Assembly: GCF_005925325.1 (NCBI RefSeq)
Contig: NZ_SRMP01000002.1
Location: forward strand, 777,708 to 841,707
DNA length: 64,000 nucleotides
Source: Pedobacter helvus
GTDB lineage: Bacteria; Bacteroidota; Bacteroidia; Sphingobacteriales; Sphingobacteriaceae
Reading direction: 5' to 3'
This document shows positions 1 through 8,406 of the stretch, piece by piece; the stretch's first letter is position 1; every line of letters starts with the position of its first letter. Both the position numbers and the translations under genes were made by a program. The notes beneath the pieces are model-generated. The model did no database searches and was not told the DNA's origin. It was given only the letters and a program-made list of their open reading frames with translations.

Positions 1-244
1 AAATGATCAGTATATCTTGGGTACGAACGTTGTTCTTCAGTATTTCTACCAATTCAAAGCCATTCATTTCTGGCATTTGAACATCTACCAGAGCAATTGC
101 GATATCTTTTTCCCAACAAATGCGCAATGCTTCGTTAGGAGAGGTAGTGGTGATAATGTTGATGTCGTTCCTATTTAGTAGGGCTTCTAAGGCAATAATA
201 TTTTCTTGCTTGTCATCAACAATTAAAAGATTGATCTTGCTCAT
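1..244 (-). CDS. Response regulator receiver domain protein (partial, cut by window edge)
   Basis: Reading back from ATG at 244, the first 81 residues form a CheY-like receiver domain: a hydrophobic first strand (INLLIVDDKQENI) with the acidic pair D10/D11, and the phospho-acceptor D54 in ALVDVQMPEMNG. The C-terminal part, including the conserved Thr/Lys and any output domain, lies outside the window. It is the third gene of a minus-strand run after the hybrid kinase and the CheR-like gene, 12 nt past the CheR stop, so it probably receives phosphate from that kinase. Whether it is a stand-alone receiver or carries an output domain cannot be seen. Confidence 0.85.
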   Translation of the reverse strand, partial: MSKINLLIVDDKQENIIALEALLNRNDINIITTTSPNEALRICWEKDIAIALVDVQMPEMNGFELVEILKNNVRTQDILII

Positions 245-256
245 TATGTATGGGAA

Positions 257-1078
257 TTAGCTTATTTTTTGGTAAATGTTATTCTTTTTATCTACTACCT
301 TAAATCTTTTGGCAAGTTGATAATCTCTAATAGCTTCCTTACCTCCTAAACATAGGAAGCCAAAGTTAGCAAGACTATTATAAAAAAGGTTAATTACGTT
401 TTTTTGTAACTCAGGATTAAAATAAATCAGTACGTTTCTGCACGAAATAACCTGGAATTCGTTAAATGGACCATCGGAAACCAAATTATGCATGGAGAAC
501 AGTACATTTTTTTTCAAATGTCTTGCAATAGAAGCGGCGTCGTACTTTGCGGTATAATAGTTCGCTAAAGATTTACCACCATCTATGGCATGGTAGTTTT
601 CTGAGTACTGCTTCATTTTTTGTAGGTCGTAAATGCCCTCTCTAGCGGTTTCTAATACTTTATGGTTGATATCGGTACCGTAAAAGAAACTACGGTTATA
701 TAGTCCTAGTTCTTCAAACAATATGGCGAAAGAGTATAATTCTTCTCCCGTAGAGCAACCTGCGTTCCAAACTTTAATATGTGGGTAAGAATTTAGGTAA
801 GGGATGACATTTTCTTTCAAAGATTTGAAAAACTTTGGATCTCGAAACATTTCCGTAACGTTAACGGTAACTTCGTTCAAAAAATCATGGAAGAAATCGC
901 TATTGTTAGTTAAGGTGCTTCTCAAGTCAAAAAAATCTAGTCTTTTTAAAACCATAATTCTATCTAGCCTTCTTTTTAGGGATGCCCTAGAGTAACCTTC
1001 AAAATCAAAACCATAGATATTTCTGGTGATTACTACTATTTCTTCTACTTGTTCGTCTGTAATTAAATCTTTCGTCAT
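257..1078 (-). CDS. CheR-type protein-glutamate O-methyltransferase
   Basis: 273 aa, about the normal length for a stand-alone CheR. An N-terminal helical domain (about 1-70) is followed by NVTEMFRD (73-80), typical of CheR, and the SAM-binding motif WNAGCSTGEE (104-113). Further on, GTDIN and the SCRNVLIYFN block are also typical. The family methylates receptor glutamates with S-adenosylmethionine. No methyl-accepting receptor is visible here. In Bacteroidota such CheR genes often sit with hybrid kinases and CheB-like proteins, where their role is less clear than in true chemotaxis. It starts 17 nt after the hybrid kinase stop and is probably co-transcribed with it and the following receiver gene. 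Confidence 0.9.
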   Translation of the reverse strand: MTKDLITDEQVEEIVVITRNIYGFDFEGYSRASLKRRLDRIMVLKRLDFFDLRSTLTNNSDFFHDFLNEVTVNVTEMFRDPKFFKSLKENVIPYLNSYPHIKVWNAGCSTGEELYSFAILFEELGLYNRSFFYGTDINHKVLETAREGIYDLQKMKQYSENYHAIDGGKSLANYYTAKYDAASIARHLKKNVLFSMHNLVSDGPFNEFQVISCRNVLIYFNPELQKNVINLFYNSLANFGFLCLGGKEAIRDYQLAKRFKVVDKKNNIYQKIS

Positions 1079-1095
1079 GTACGTATTAAAAATCC

Positions 1096-4000
1096 TTAGC
1101 TAAGCCATACCCTCAACATAGATAGTAGTTTGTCAATATCCACCGGTTTCGAAATGTAATCGCTGGCGCCTGCCTCCATACATTTTTCCCTATCAGTTTT
1201 CATTGCTTTTGCAGTTAAGGCAATCACGGGCAAATTAGCCAAATGCCTTTTTGATCTAATTTGTCTCATCGCTTCGTAACCATCCATTTCTGGCATCATG
1301 ATATCCATTAATACCAAATCAATTTCTTTGTGAGCCTCTAATTTCTCCAAAGCTTCTACGCCGTTATTCGCAATAATTACCTTGATCTCATAATCTTGCA
1401 GAGCTGATGACAAGGCGAAGATATTACGCATGTCATCATCGGTAATTAGGATGGTTTTATCCTTTAAGGCTTTTTCTATGGTTGGCGCATAATTTTTTGG
1501 CTCTTTGGTTACTTTAACTGTGCTTTCTGTTTTTGGTGCGTCTGCTTGCAATTTGTTCATGAACAAACTCACCTCGTCCAAAAGTCGGTCGTTAGATTTA
1601 TTGCTCTTTAACACCATCGCTTGCGAATAACGCATGATGTGCGCCATCTTATCCTTATCAAGTTCCATTGCGGTATTGATAATTACCGGTACATCTTTAG
1701 TATCCGGACTAGATTTAATTTCGTCTAACAAATCTAATCCAGAAATATCTGGAAGTTTTAAATCTAAGATGATACAATCGAAATTGCTTTCTTCCAGCAT
1801 TTGTCTGGCTTCGGAACCAGTATAAGCCTGCGAAACTTTTGCACCTTTTTTAATCAATTGCTCGGTAAGCTCATTGCTTTGCAATACTTGGTCCTCAATA
1901 ACCAAAACGTTGTTAAAATCGTAGGTGTATTGATTAGAAAGCAGCTCAAAAGCAAGGTCTAACTTCTCTTTGTCTACAGGTTTTTTAAGAAACCCAATAG
2001 CTCCTTCTTTTTTGGCCTTGCTCGCTTTTTCATCGCCAGCAGACATCATGTGGATAGGAATGTGCTGCGTTGCAGGATTGGCTTTAAGTTGCTTTAAAAT
2101 GCTCCACCCATCCATCACCGGTAACATCACATCAAGTACAATGGCGTCAGGTAATTCGGAAATAGCGAGTTCCAAACCTTCGTCGCCGCTATGCGCCAAA
2201 ATAGGCTCAAATCCTTTTTCTATCGCATAGGCTTTTAATATTTCGGCGAAATTCTCATCATCTTCTACAATAAGTAATTTATTTCCGTCGCCCTTTTTAA
2301 AAGGTGTAGGTTCTTTTTGTAGCGATTGGGCGGTTCGTTCTTCGTATTTAACTGCGGTTTCTCTCTCAGCCTCCAGTGCAACTTTGTTTTCTCTCTTGTT
2401 ACCTAAATTTTGCGGGATGAACAAAGTAAACGTACTTCCCACACCAACTTCGCTCTTCAATTGGATTTCGCCACCAAGTAGGTTTGCAAGTTCTCTGCTG
2501 ATCGATAAACCTAATCCAGTGCCGCCATATTTTCTGCTAGTAGAACCATCTTCTTGCTGGAAAGCTTCAAAAATAACCTGTAATTTATCCTTCGGAATAC
2601 CAATCCCGCTATCAGTTACCGAAAAGTAGATAGGGTCTAGCTCATTATCTAGTAGCGATTTATTTTGCTTGATTTGGCTTTTTTGCGCAACACCAGCTTC
2701 AACTGTAATGGTTCCTTTGGCTTTGGTGAACTTGAATGCATTAGAAAGCAAATTTTTGATGATTTGCTCTAGACGAGTTTGATCTGTTGCAATGGTTTCC
2801 GGTAGGTTATCGGCAAGCTTAAACTCAAAATTGATCTCTTTTTGATTGGCAACTTCACTAAATAGCGATTTCGTATGGCTTTGAATAGTGCTAGGCCTTA
2901 CTTGTTCGATCACTAAATCTACGTTGCCAGATTCGATTTTAGAAAGATCTAGAATATCGTTGATTAATGCTAAAAGATCAGATCCTGCGTTATGGATTAC
3001 TCCAGCATATTTAATTTGTTCTTCGGATAAGTTGTCTTGTTTGTTCTCCTTTAAAATTCTAGCTAAGATTAAAATACTGTTTAAAGGCGTACGCAATTCA
3101 TGGCTCATGTTGGCCAAAAACTCCGATTTGTATTTGCTGCTTAGTTCTAATTCTTCTGCTTTTAGGCTAATGGCTTCTTTAGCTTGGTTGATAGAAATGT
3201 TCTTCTCTTCCAACAGCTGTGCCTTTTCTTCCAATTCTGAATTGGCTTGCTGTAATTCTTCTTGTTGTACGCGAAGTTCTTCTTCCGATGCTTGCAGTTC
3301 TTCAGTTTTGTGCATCAAATCTTCATTAGTAACGCGAAGTTCTTCTTGCTGACTGGTTAATTCTTCTGCTTGTTGTTGGGTTTTTTCAAATAAGGCTTGA
3401 AGTTTTACTTTCGCCACCATGCTATTCACAGCCACACCGATATCGTGCGCTACCACCTGTAGGAAATCTAAATGTACGGCTGTGGGAGCTGAAGTTAGTC
3501 CAATTTCTAAAACGGCAATGGTTTCATCCTCAAATAAAACTGGTATGCAGATGAGATGGGTAGGCGTGGTTTCGCCTAAACCAGAACTGATTTTTAAATA
3601 ATTCTCTGGAACGGGATGGAATACTTTGATTTTTTTCTCTAACGCTACCTGGCCAACTAATCCTTCGCCAAAATGATACTTCTTGTCATGCATGTGATTT
3701 TCAACCGCAAAACCACCTCTCATTTTTAGCGTTTTTTGACTACGGTTAGCTAAATAGAAAGCACCAATTGGGTAATTAAGCAAGTTACATATCGAAGCAA
3801 CAACGTTAGCTCCAAGTTGATCCATGTCGAGTTCGCCTCGCATCGCTTCATTTATCTTGGCTTCGCTACTTAGTATCCAGTTGTGCTGCTCGTTTTTCGT
3901 TGAAAGCGCTTCAAGCTCTCTGTTGGCAGTAAGTATTTGTTTTTCCGTTTCTTTTTGCTCATCAAAAGTTCTGCGGATATATTTAAGTAAGAAAAGTACT

Positions 4001-4590
4001 AAGCCAAAAATGATAAGGGAGGTAACAATAATAATGCTGATCGTTTGCGTGCCACGGCTGGTACTCAAATCTTGGCGTTCTTTTAATAACCGATATTCTT
4101 CGTTAATTAATTCATCATTAAAAGCCAAGAATTTGATTTTATCTACCCTTCCTTTATCAGTTAAGAATTGCTGTTTTGCTGCTTCGAAGTTACCTGTTAA
4201 GCCTTTAGCCGCAATTTGTTTCATGTCCGAAACCTTGGCTACGGCATAAGCCTTAACGCTATCGGCTTTCCTAGTTTGGTCTGGATTGTCATCTACCAGA
4301 TCAATCAACTCATCCACCATGGGTAAAATCTTGTTGATGTTCTCATCGTAAGGATCACGATAGCTGTCTCTTTCTGTTAAAATAAAACCACGTAAAGATG
4401 CCTCCGCATGTAGCAGCCTAATCTCCAAGCGCTCTGCTGTTTTGACAACATTTTGAGTGTGAGCAACCCATCCGTAGCTATCGTTCAATGATTTGATGCT
4501 GAGATAGGAAGCGCCAGCAGATATCAGTACGAAAATTAAAGTGATGGCAAAACCAGTAAGTATTTGCTGCTTAAAGGAAAGTTTGAGCAT
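1096..4590 (-). CDS. CHASE3-GAF hybrid sensor histidine kinase with three receiver domains
   Basis: 1164 aa from ATG 4590. The frame is open further upstream, but only this start gives a membrane segment at the N-terminus, with an AGGA 7 nt before it. Order: TM1 (about 5-30), CHASE3-like helical sensor with the LLHAEASLRGFILT signature, TM2 (about 183-205), GAF (about 250-400), a long Glu/Gln-rich coiled coil, HisKA with MSHELRTPLN (about residue 495), HATPase with NLLSNAFKF and GGTGLGLSIS, then three receivers with phospho-acceptors in LDVMLP, LDLKLP and MDIMMP. The first and third keep the conserved Lys (KKP, SKP); the second is more divergent near it. Such kinases autophosphorylate and relay internally or to the downstream response regulator. 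The signal sensed is unknown. Confidence 0.9.
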   Translation of the reverse strand: MLKLSFKQQILTGFAITLIFVLISAGASYLSIKSLNDSYGWVAHTQNVVKTAERLEIRLLHAEASLRGFILTERDSYRDPYDENINKILPMVDELIDLVDDNPDQTRKADSVKAYAVAKVSDMKQIAAKGLTGNFEAAKQQFLTDKGRVDKIKFLAFNDELINEEYRLLKERQDLSTSRGTQTISIIIVTSLIIFGLVLFLLKYIRRTFDEQKETEKQILTANRELEALSTKNEQHNWILSSEAKINEAMRGELDMDQLGANVVASICNLLNYPIGAFYLANRSQKTLKMRGGFAVENHMHDKKYHFGEGLVGQVALEKKIKVFHPVPENYLKISSGLGETTPTHLICIPVLFEDETIAVLEIGLTSAPTAVHLDFLQVVAHDIGVAVNSMVAKVKLQALFEKTQQQAEELTSQQEELRVTNEDLMHKTEELQASEEELRVQQEELQQANSELEEKAQLLEEKNISINQAKEAISLKAEELELSSKYKSEFLANMSHELRTPLNSILILARILKENKQDNLSEEQIKYAGVIHNAGSDLLALINDILDLSKIESGNVDLVIEQVRPSTIQSHTKSLFSEVANQKEINFEFKLADNLPETIATDQTRLEQIIKNLLSNAFKFTKAKGTITVEAGVAQKSQIKQNKSLLDNELDPIYFSVTDSGIGIPKDKLQVIFEAFQQEDGSTSRKYGGTGLGLSISRELANLLGGEIQLKSEVGVGSTFTLFIPQNLGNKRENKVALEAERETAVKYEERTAQSLQKEPTPFKKGDGNKLLIVEDDENFAEILKAYAIEKGFEPILAHSGDEGLELAISELPDAIVLDVMLPVMDGWSILKQLKANPATQHIPIHMMSAGDEKASKAKKEGAIGFLKKPVDKEKLDLAFELLSNQYTYDFNNVLVIEDQVLQSNELTEQLIKKGAKVSQAYTGSEARQMLEESNFDCIILDLKLPDISGLDLLDEIKSSPDTKDVPVIINTAMELDKDKMAHIMRYSQAMVLKSNKSNDRLLDEVSLFMNKLQADAPKTESTVKVTKEPKNYAPTIEKALKDKTILITDDDMRNIFALSSALQDYEIKVIIANNGVEALEKLEAHKEIDLVLMDIMMPEMDGYEAMRQIRSKRHLANLPVIALTAKAMKTDREKCMEAGASDYISKPVDIDKLLSMLRVWLS

Positions 4591-4726
4591 ATAAATCCTA
4601 ATTAATAAATAGAAATTGAGGCTAAGATAATCAATATAGGAGTAAAAGCTAATATCATAATCATCGCAACTTTTTATAACGATGGTAAAGCGTTTGTTTT
4701 TGTTAACTTTAGGCACTCAAAATAAT

Positions 4727-5086
4727 ATGAAAACGATGAAACTATACGGTATCCCTAATTGTAATACAGTAAAGAAAGCGCAAGACTGGTTAAAAAATAA
4801 CGGAAATGAATTTGAATTTCATGATTTTAAGAAGAAGGGTGTTACCGCCGAGAAATTAACGGAATGGTTCAATACTTTCGGATGGGAGAAAGTGATCAAC
4901 AAAGCAGGTTTAACCTTTAAAAAATTGAGTAAGGAAGAGCAGGCTAACATCAATTCGGTTGATACGGTTGTTGCCTATTTAATGGAAAATACCAGTGCCA
5001 TTAAAAGACCTATTGTAGAAATTGATGGCAAAGCAGTTTTGCTAGGCTTTAAAGAAGAAGAATATCAAGCTTTACTGACTAAGTAA
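4727..5086 (+). CDS. ArsC/Spx-family thioredoxin-fold protein (YffB-like)
   Basis: 119 aa from ATG 4727; a second ATG at 4736 is also possible. The start KLYGIPNCNTVKKAQDWL has one active-site Cys (C12) followed by NTVKKA, as in YffB/Spx-type members, rather than the CxxC of thioredoxin. IKRPIVE and the C-terminal VLLGFKEEEY also fit the ArsC-like family. Members are glutathione-dependent reductases or transcriptional Spx regulators; for this YffB-type group the substrate is not established, so arsenate reduction should not be assumed. No ars genes are nearby. It is divergent from the hybrid kinase, with about 136 bp between the two starts. Confidence 0.85.
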   Translation: MKTMKLYGIPNCNTVKKAQDWLKNNGNEFEFHDFKKKGVTAEKLTEWFNTFGWEKVINKAGLTFKKLSKEEQANINSVDTVVAYLMENTSAIKRPIVEIDGKAVLLGFKEEEYQALLTK

Positions 5087-5146
5087 TGGGCTTGTTAAAT
5101 TTTGTTAAAACGATTAGATAGCAGTTTAAGTAACTTACATTTGACT

Positions 5147-5869
5147 ATGTTGAAGAAGCTATATTTATTGGGGTTTTTATTGTTGCCTTTGGTTACATTG
5201 GCGCAAAACACTACTTATATTACGGGTAATGTTTTTGATAATGATCAGCGCAGCTCTGCTTTGCAAGGCGTTGCAGTAAGGAATTTAAGTACAAAGGCCT
5301 TAGTAGTAACCGATAAAGATGGCCGCTATGCCCTGCCCGCTAAAACTGGAGACCTTGTTTCTTTTGGGTTGATGGGCTACAAAACAGACACCGTTTACTT
5401 AACTAATCTTTTTGCAAAAAATATCTATTTAAGGGCCGATGTAAATACCTTAAATACGGTGAATGTTACCACTGCTAAAGTTTCTCCCTTGTTAGATACC
5501 AAAGATCCAGAGGCTGTTGCAGCGAGAAGGGTAGATGCATCAAAAAATAGAGGTGGATTACGTTTGAACCTAGGTTACGGTAAATGGCGCAGACAACAGG
5601 CTAAAGAAGCTGAGCTAGAAGAAGCGGCAGAGATTAATGAAGAAATTTCTAAAAACTTTAATAGAGCCACTATCCAGAAATTGGTTGCTTATAAAGAGAA
5701 AGACCTCGACGATTATATTGGGATGTATCGCCCAACGGTAGAGCAAATTAAAGCAGAAACACCATTCAATTACACCTATTATATTGCTACTACGTTTAAT
5801 GAGTGGAAAAAGCTTCCGGCTGAGTCGAGAAAAATGCCTGCTTTACCTAAGCTAAAAGGTAATCCTTAA
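5147..5869 (+). CDS. Secreted CarboxypepD_reg-like domain protein
   Basis: 240 aa from ATG 5147; the frame is open to a TTG at 5102, but only the later start begins directly with a signal peptide ([20 protein letters not shown], cleavage after LAQ). Residues about 20-105 form a CarboxypepD_reg-like beta-sandwich (TGNVFDNDQ...[21 protein letters not shown]...LGYKTD pattern). The rest is charged and helical with no recognised domain. In Bacteroidota such proteins sit at the cell envelope; a specific function cannot be given. It lies 60 bp after the ArsC-like gene and about 70 bp before the M1 peptidase. Confidence 0.8.
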   Translation: MLKKLYLLGFLLLPLVTLAQNTTYITGNVFDNDQRSSALQGVAVRNLSTKALVVTDKDGRYALPAKTGDLVSFGLMGYKTDTVYLTNLFAKNIYLRADVNTLNTVNVTTAKVSPLLDTKDPEAVAARRVDASKNRGGLRLNLGYGKWRRQQAKEAELEEAAEINEEISKNFNRATIQKLVAYKEKDLDDYIGMYRPTVEQIKAETPFNYTYYIATTFNEWKKLPAESRKMPALPKLKGNP

Positions 5870-5942
5870 TTTCAGTAATATTCATGTGCTATTTTTGAAA
5901 ATTGTTGCTTTTCAAATTACCTTAGCACTAAAATCATCAAAC

Positions 5943-7913
5943 ATGCAAAAAACATTCTTGAAAACCTTAGCGGTTATGCTAACCGTTTTATATGGGCAGT
6001 TATCTTTTGCCCAAGAAAAAGCAGTCAGTAAATATGTGCCAGAAGAGGCTTTTAGCCCTTTGTTCTACACTCAAAATGGTAACGAGTACCGTTCTGCAAG
6101 TGGTGCACCAGGACCGAAATATTGGCAAAATCGCGTAGACTATAACATTAGCGCCAGCTTAGACGAAGCTACCAATAAAGTTAAGGCTACTATTACCATT
6201 ACGTACAAAAATAATAGCCCAGAGAAACTGCCTTATTTGTGGTTGCAACTAGACCAAAATTCATTTAAAGCTGATTCTCGTGGTTTGGCAATTACGCCTG
6301 CTAAAAGTAGATACGGTGCGCAAGGCGAGAAATTTAGTGGCGGTTACAATATCACCAACTTATCAGTCTCGCAAAAAGCAAAGCCTGTTAAATTTACTTC
6401 TTTGGTTGAAGATACACGTATGCAAATCCGCTTAGACCAACCCATGGCTGCAAATGGCGATGTTGCGGTAATCAAAATGGATTATGTGTATGAAATTCCG
6501 GTATTAGGCTCAGATAGAACTGGACACTTAACCACCAAGAATGGTGAAATTTTCGCTGTTGCACAATGGTTTCCTCGTATGAGTGTTTATGATGATATTT
6601 TGGGATGGAATACTTTGCCTTACTGGGGCGCAGGTGAGTTCTATTGCGAATATGGTGACATCACTTTCGATGTTACTGCTCCGGCAAGTCACATTGTGAT
6701 GGGTTCTGGAGAATTGCTAAATCCTCAAGAGGTATTTACAGCCGAGCAATTGAAACGTTGGAACGAAGCAAAAAATAGCGATAAAACAGTACACATCAGA
6801 TCTGAAGCAGAAGTAACCGACCCAAAATCTCGCCCTGCAAAAGACAAATTGACATGGAAGTTTAAAATGACCAACACTCGTGATGCGGCTTGGGCTTCTT
6901 CAAAAGCTTTTGTTTTAGATGCGGCACGTATCAACTTACCTAGCGGTAAAAAATCGTTAGCTGTTTCTGCACATCCGGTAGAAAGTAATGGTCAAGATAG
7001 TTACGGAAGAGGGGTAGAGTATGTAAAAGCTTCTATCGAGCATTATTCGAAAATGTGGTACGAATATCCGTATCCAATGGCGGTAAACGTGGCTACCAAT
7101 ATTGGAGGTATGGAATATCCAGGTATTGTTTTCTGCGGTTGGAAAGCTAAAAAAGGTGATGCTTGGGGTGTAATTGACCACGAGTTTGGCCACATTTGGT
7201 TCCCAATGATTGTAGGTTCTAACGAACGTAAATTCGGTTGGATGGACGAAGGTTTCAATACCTTTATCAACGATTTATCGAGTACAGAATTTAACAACGG
7301 CGAGTACAAGCCACGTCAAATGAACATGAATGCTATCGGTAAAGCTATTATTGGTAATCCTAAATTTGAAAACATCATGTTAATGCCTGATGGCATGGCA
7401 GAAAACAACATCGGTTACAATTTATATTATAAACCAAGTTGGGGCTTACATATTTTAAGAGATCAGATTTTAGGTAAAGATCGCTTTGATTTCGCTTTCA
7501 GACAATATATCAAAGATTGGGCTTACAAACACCCAACGCCTTTTGATTTCTTCCGCACCATGGAAAATGCTGCCGGAGAAGATTTAAGTTGGTTCTGGAA
7601 AAGCTGGTTCTTAAATAACTGGAGAATGGATCAGGGGATATCTGAAGTAAAAGAAGTGAAAAACAATGGTGCCATCGCTGCTTACAATATCAAGGTAGAG
7701 AACTTAGACAAAATGCCGATGCCAATTATCCTAGGTATCAAAACTAAAAGTGGTAAAACGGATATCGTTAAAGTAGCTGCTGATGTTTGGATGAAAAATA
7801 CCAGCTGGATTGTTCGATACCCAACAACAGAAGAAGTGGTAGAAGTGGTGTTAGATCCGCAACAGGTATTGCCAGATAGCAACACAGATAACAACAAATG
7901 GACTGGTAATTAA
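5943..7913 (+). CDS. M1 family metallopeptidase (aminopeptidase), secreted
   Basis: 656 aa from ATG 5943, with signal peptide [24 protein letters not shown]. The zinc motif HEFGHIWF lies at about 413-420, and the third zinc ligand Glu in [10 protein letters not shown] about 23 residues on, as in M1 aminopeptidases (HExxHx18E). The exopeptidase motif appears as GGMEYPG, the usual variant of GAMEN in this bacterial subgroup. The N-terminal about 250 residues are the beta-sandwich typical of the family. Predicted to be periplasmic or surface exposed and to remove N-terminal residues from peptides. A rho-independent terminator follows 20 nt after the stop, so it ends its transcript. Confidence 0.92.
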   Translation: MQKTFLKTLAVMLTVLYGQLSFAQEKAVSKYVPEEAFSPLFYTQNGNEYRSASGAPGPKYWQNRVDYNISASLDEATNKVKATITITYKNNSPEKLPYLWLQLDQNSFKADSRGLAITPAKSRYGAQGEKFSGGYNITNLSVSQKAKPVKFTSLVEDTRMQIRLDQPMAANGDVAVIKMDYVYEIPVLGSDRTGHLTTKNGEIFAVAQWFPRMSVYDDILGWNTLPYWGAGEFYCEYGDITFDVTAPASHIVMGSGELLNPQEVFTAEQLKRWNEAKNSDKTVHIRSEAEVTDPKSRPAKDKLTWKFKMTNTRDAAWASSKAFVLDAARINLPSGKKSLAVSAHPVESNGQDSYGRGVEYVKASIEHYSKMWYEYPYPMAVNVATNIGGMEYPGIVFCGWKAKKGDAWGVIDHEFGHIWFPMIVGSNERKFGWMDEGFNTFINDLSSTEFNNGEYKPRQMNMNAIGKAIIGNPKFENIMLMPDGMAENNIGYNLYYKPSWGLHILRDQILGKDRFDFAFRQYIKDWAYKHPTPFDFFRTMENAAGEDLSWFWKSWFLNNWRMDQGISEVKEVKNNGAIAAYNIKVENLDKMPMPIILGIKTKSGKTDIVKVAADVWMKNTSWIVRYPTTEEVVEVVLDPQQVLPDSNTDNNKWTGN

Positions 7914-7933
7914 ACCAGTTGAAAAATACCAGA

Positions 7934-7964
7934 AACTCGTGAGTGAAAGCTTACGGGTTTTTTT
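7934..7964 (+). terminator. Rho-independent terminator after the M1 peptidase gene
   Basis: Arms AACTCGTGAG (7934-7943) and CTTACGGGTT (7950-7959) pair over 10 bp, with two G-U pairs. The loop is 6 nt and a T run follows immediately. Confidence 0.8.
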
Positions 7965-8406
7965 ACGCTCGAACTAATAAGCCCCGGGTTAAAACCGCGG
8001 GGCTATAAAATAACCTATCCGTTCATCGTTCGTCATCCTTTCCTAATGCCGTCATCCTGAATTTAGTTCAGGATCTTAAAGCGCTAGTATTTACACGCTG
8101 TTATTATTCCTCTGATGTTATCTGAGCAAGCTCTCTCCTTTTCAAGGAGAGGGTTATGGAGAGGTTCACCTATGGTCGGTGTTATCACCGTTACCATTTC
8201 GGAGCAGTATTTAGGTTGGTGATAACACCAATCTAAGGAGAAAGCGGAACAGAAAATCCTCTCTAGGGCTACGAAAATCTTCAACATCGCTAACCGTCTC
8301 TATTTTTTTAAAATATTTTCTAAAAAGTTGTCACATTTTATTTCCGCTTGCGTCTTATCGTTTGTAGGTTCAATTCTACACCTACAGTAAACCAAAAAGA
8401 CATCAA
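7965..8406. repeat. Intergenic block of dispersed palindromic repeats
   Basis: No gene is visible. The block holds one copy each of three families that recur in the window. Family A at 7980-8004 is a hairpin with AGCCCC and GGGGCT arms around GTTAAAACCGC. Family B at 8049-8090 reads GTCATCCTGA...TTCAGGATCTTAAAGCG. Family C at 8171-8237 has GGTGTTATCACC facing GGTGATAACACC. A fragment reading CTCTCC...GGAGAGGGTTA lies at 8131-8160. Similar order and spacing recur at 13.3, 20.2, 24.0, 26.0 and 31.8 kb. No promoter for the next gene could be assigned with confidence. Confidence 0.75.

Noticed and set aside
4727..5086. Arsenate reductase arsC
   Set aside because: Single-Cys YffB/Spx-like sequence and no ars genes nearby; only the family, not the arsenate activity, can be supported.
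5136..5143. Promoter -7 box TACATTTG before the CarboxypepD_reg gene
   Set aside because: It ends 3 nt before the ATG, so transcription would begin inside the gene.
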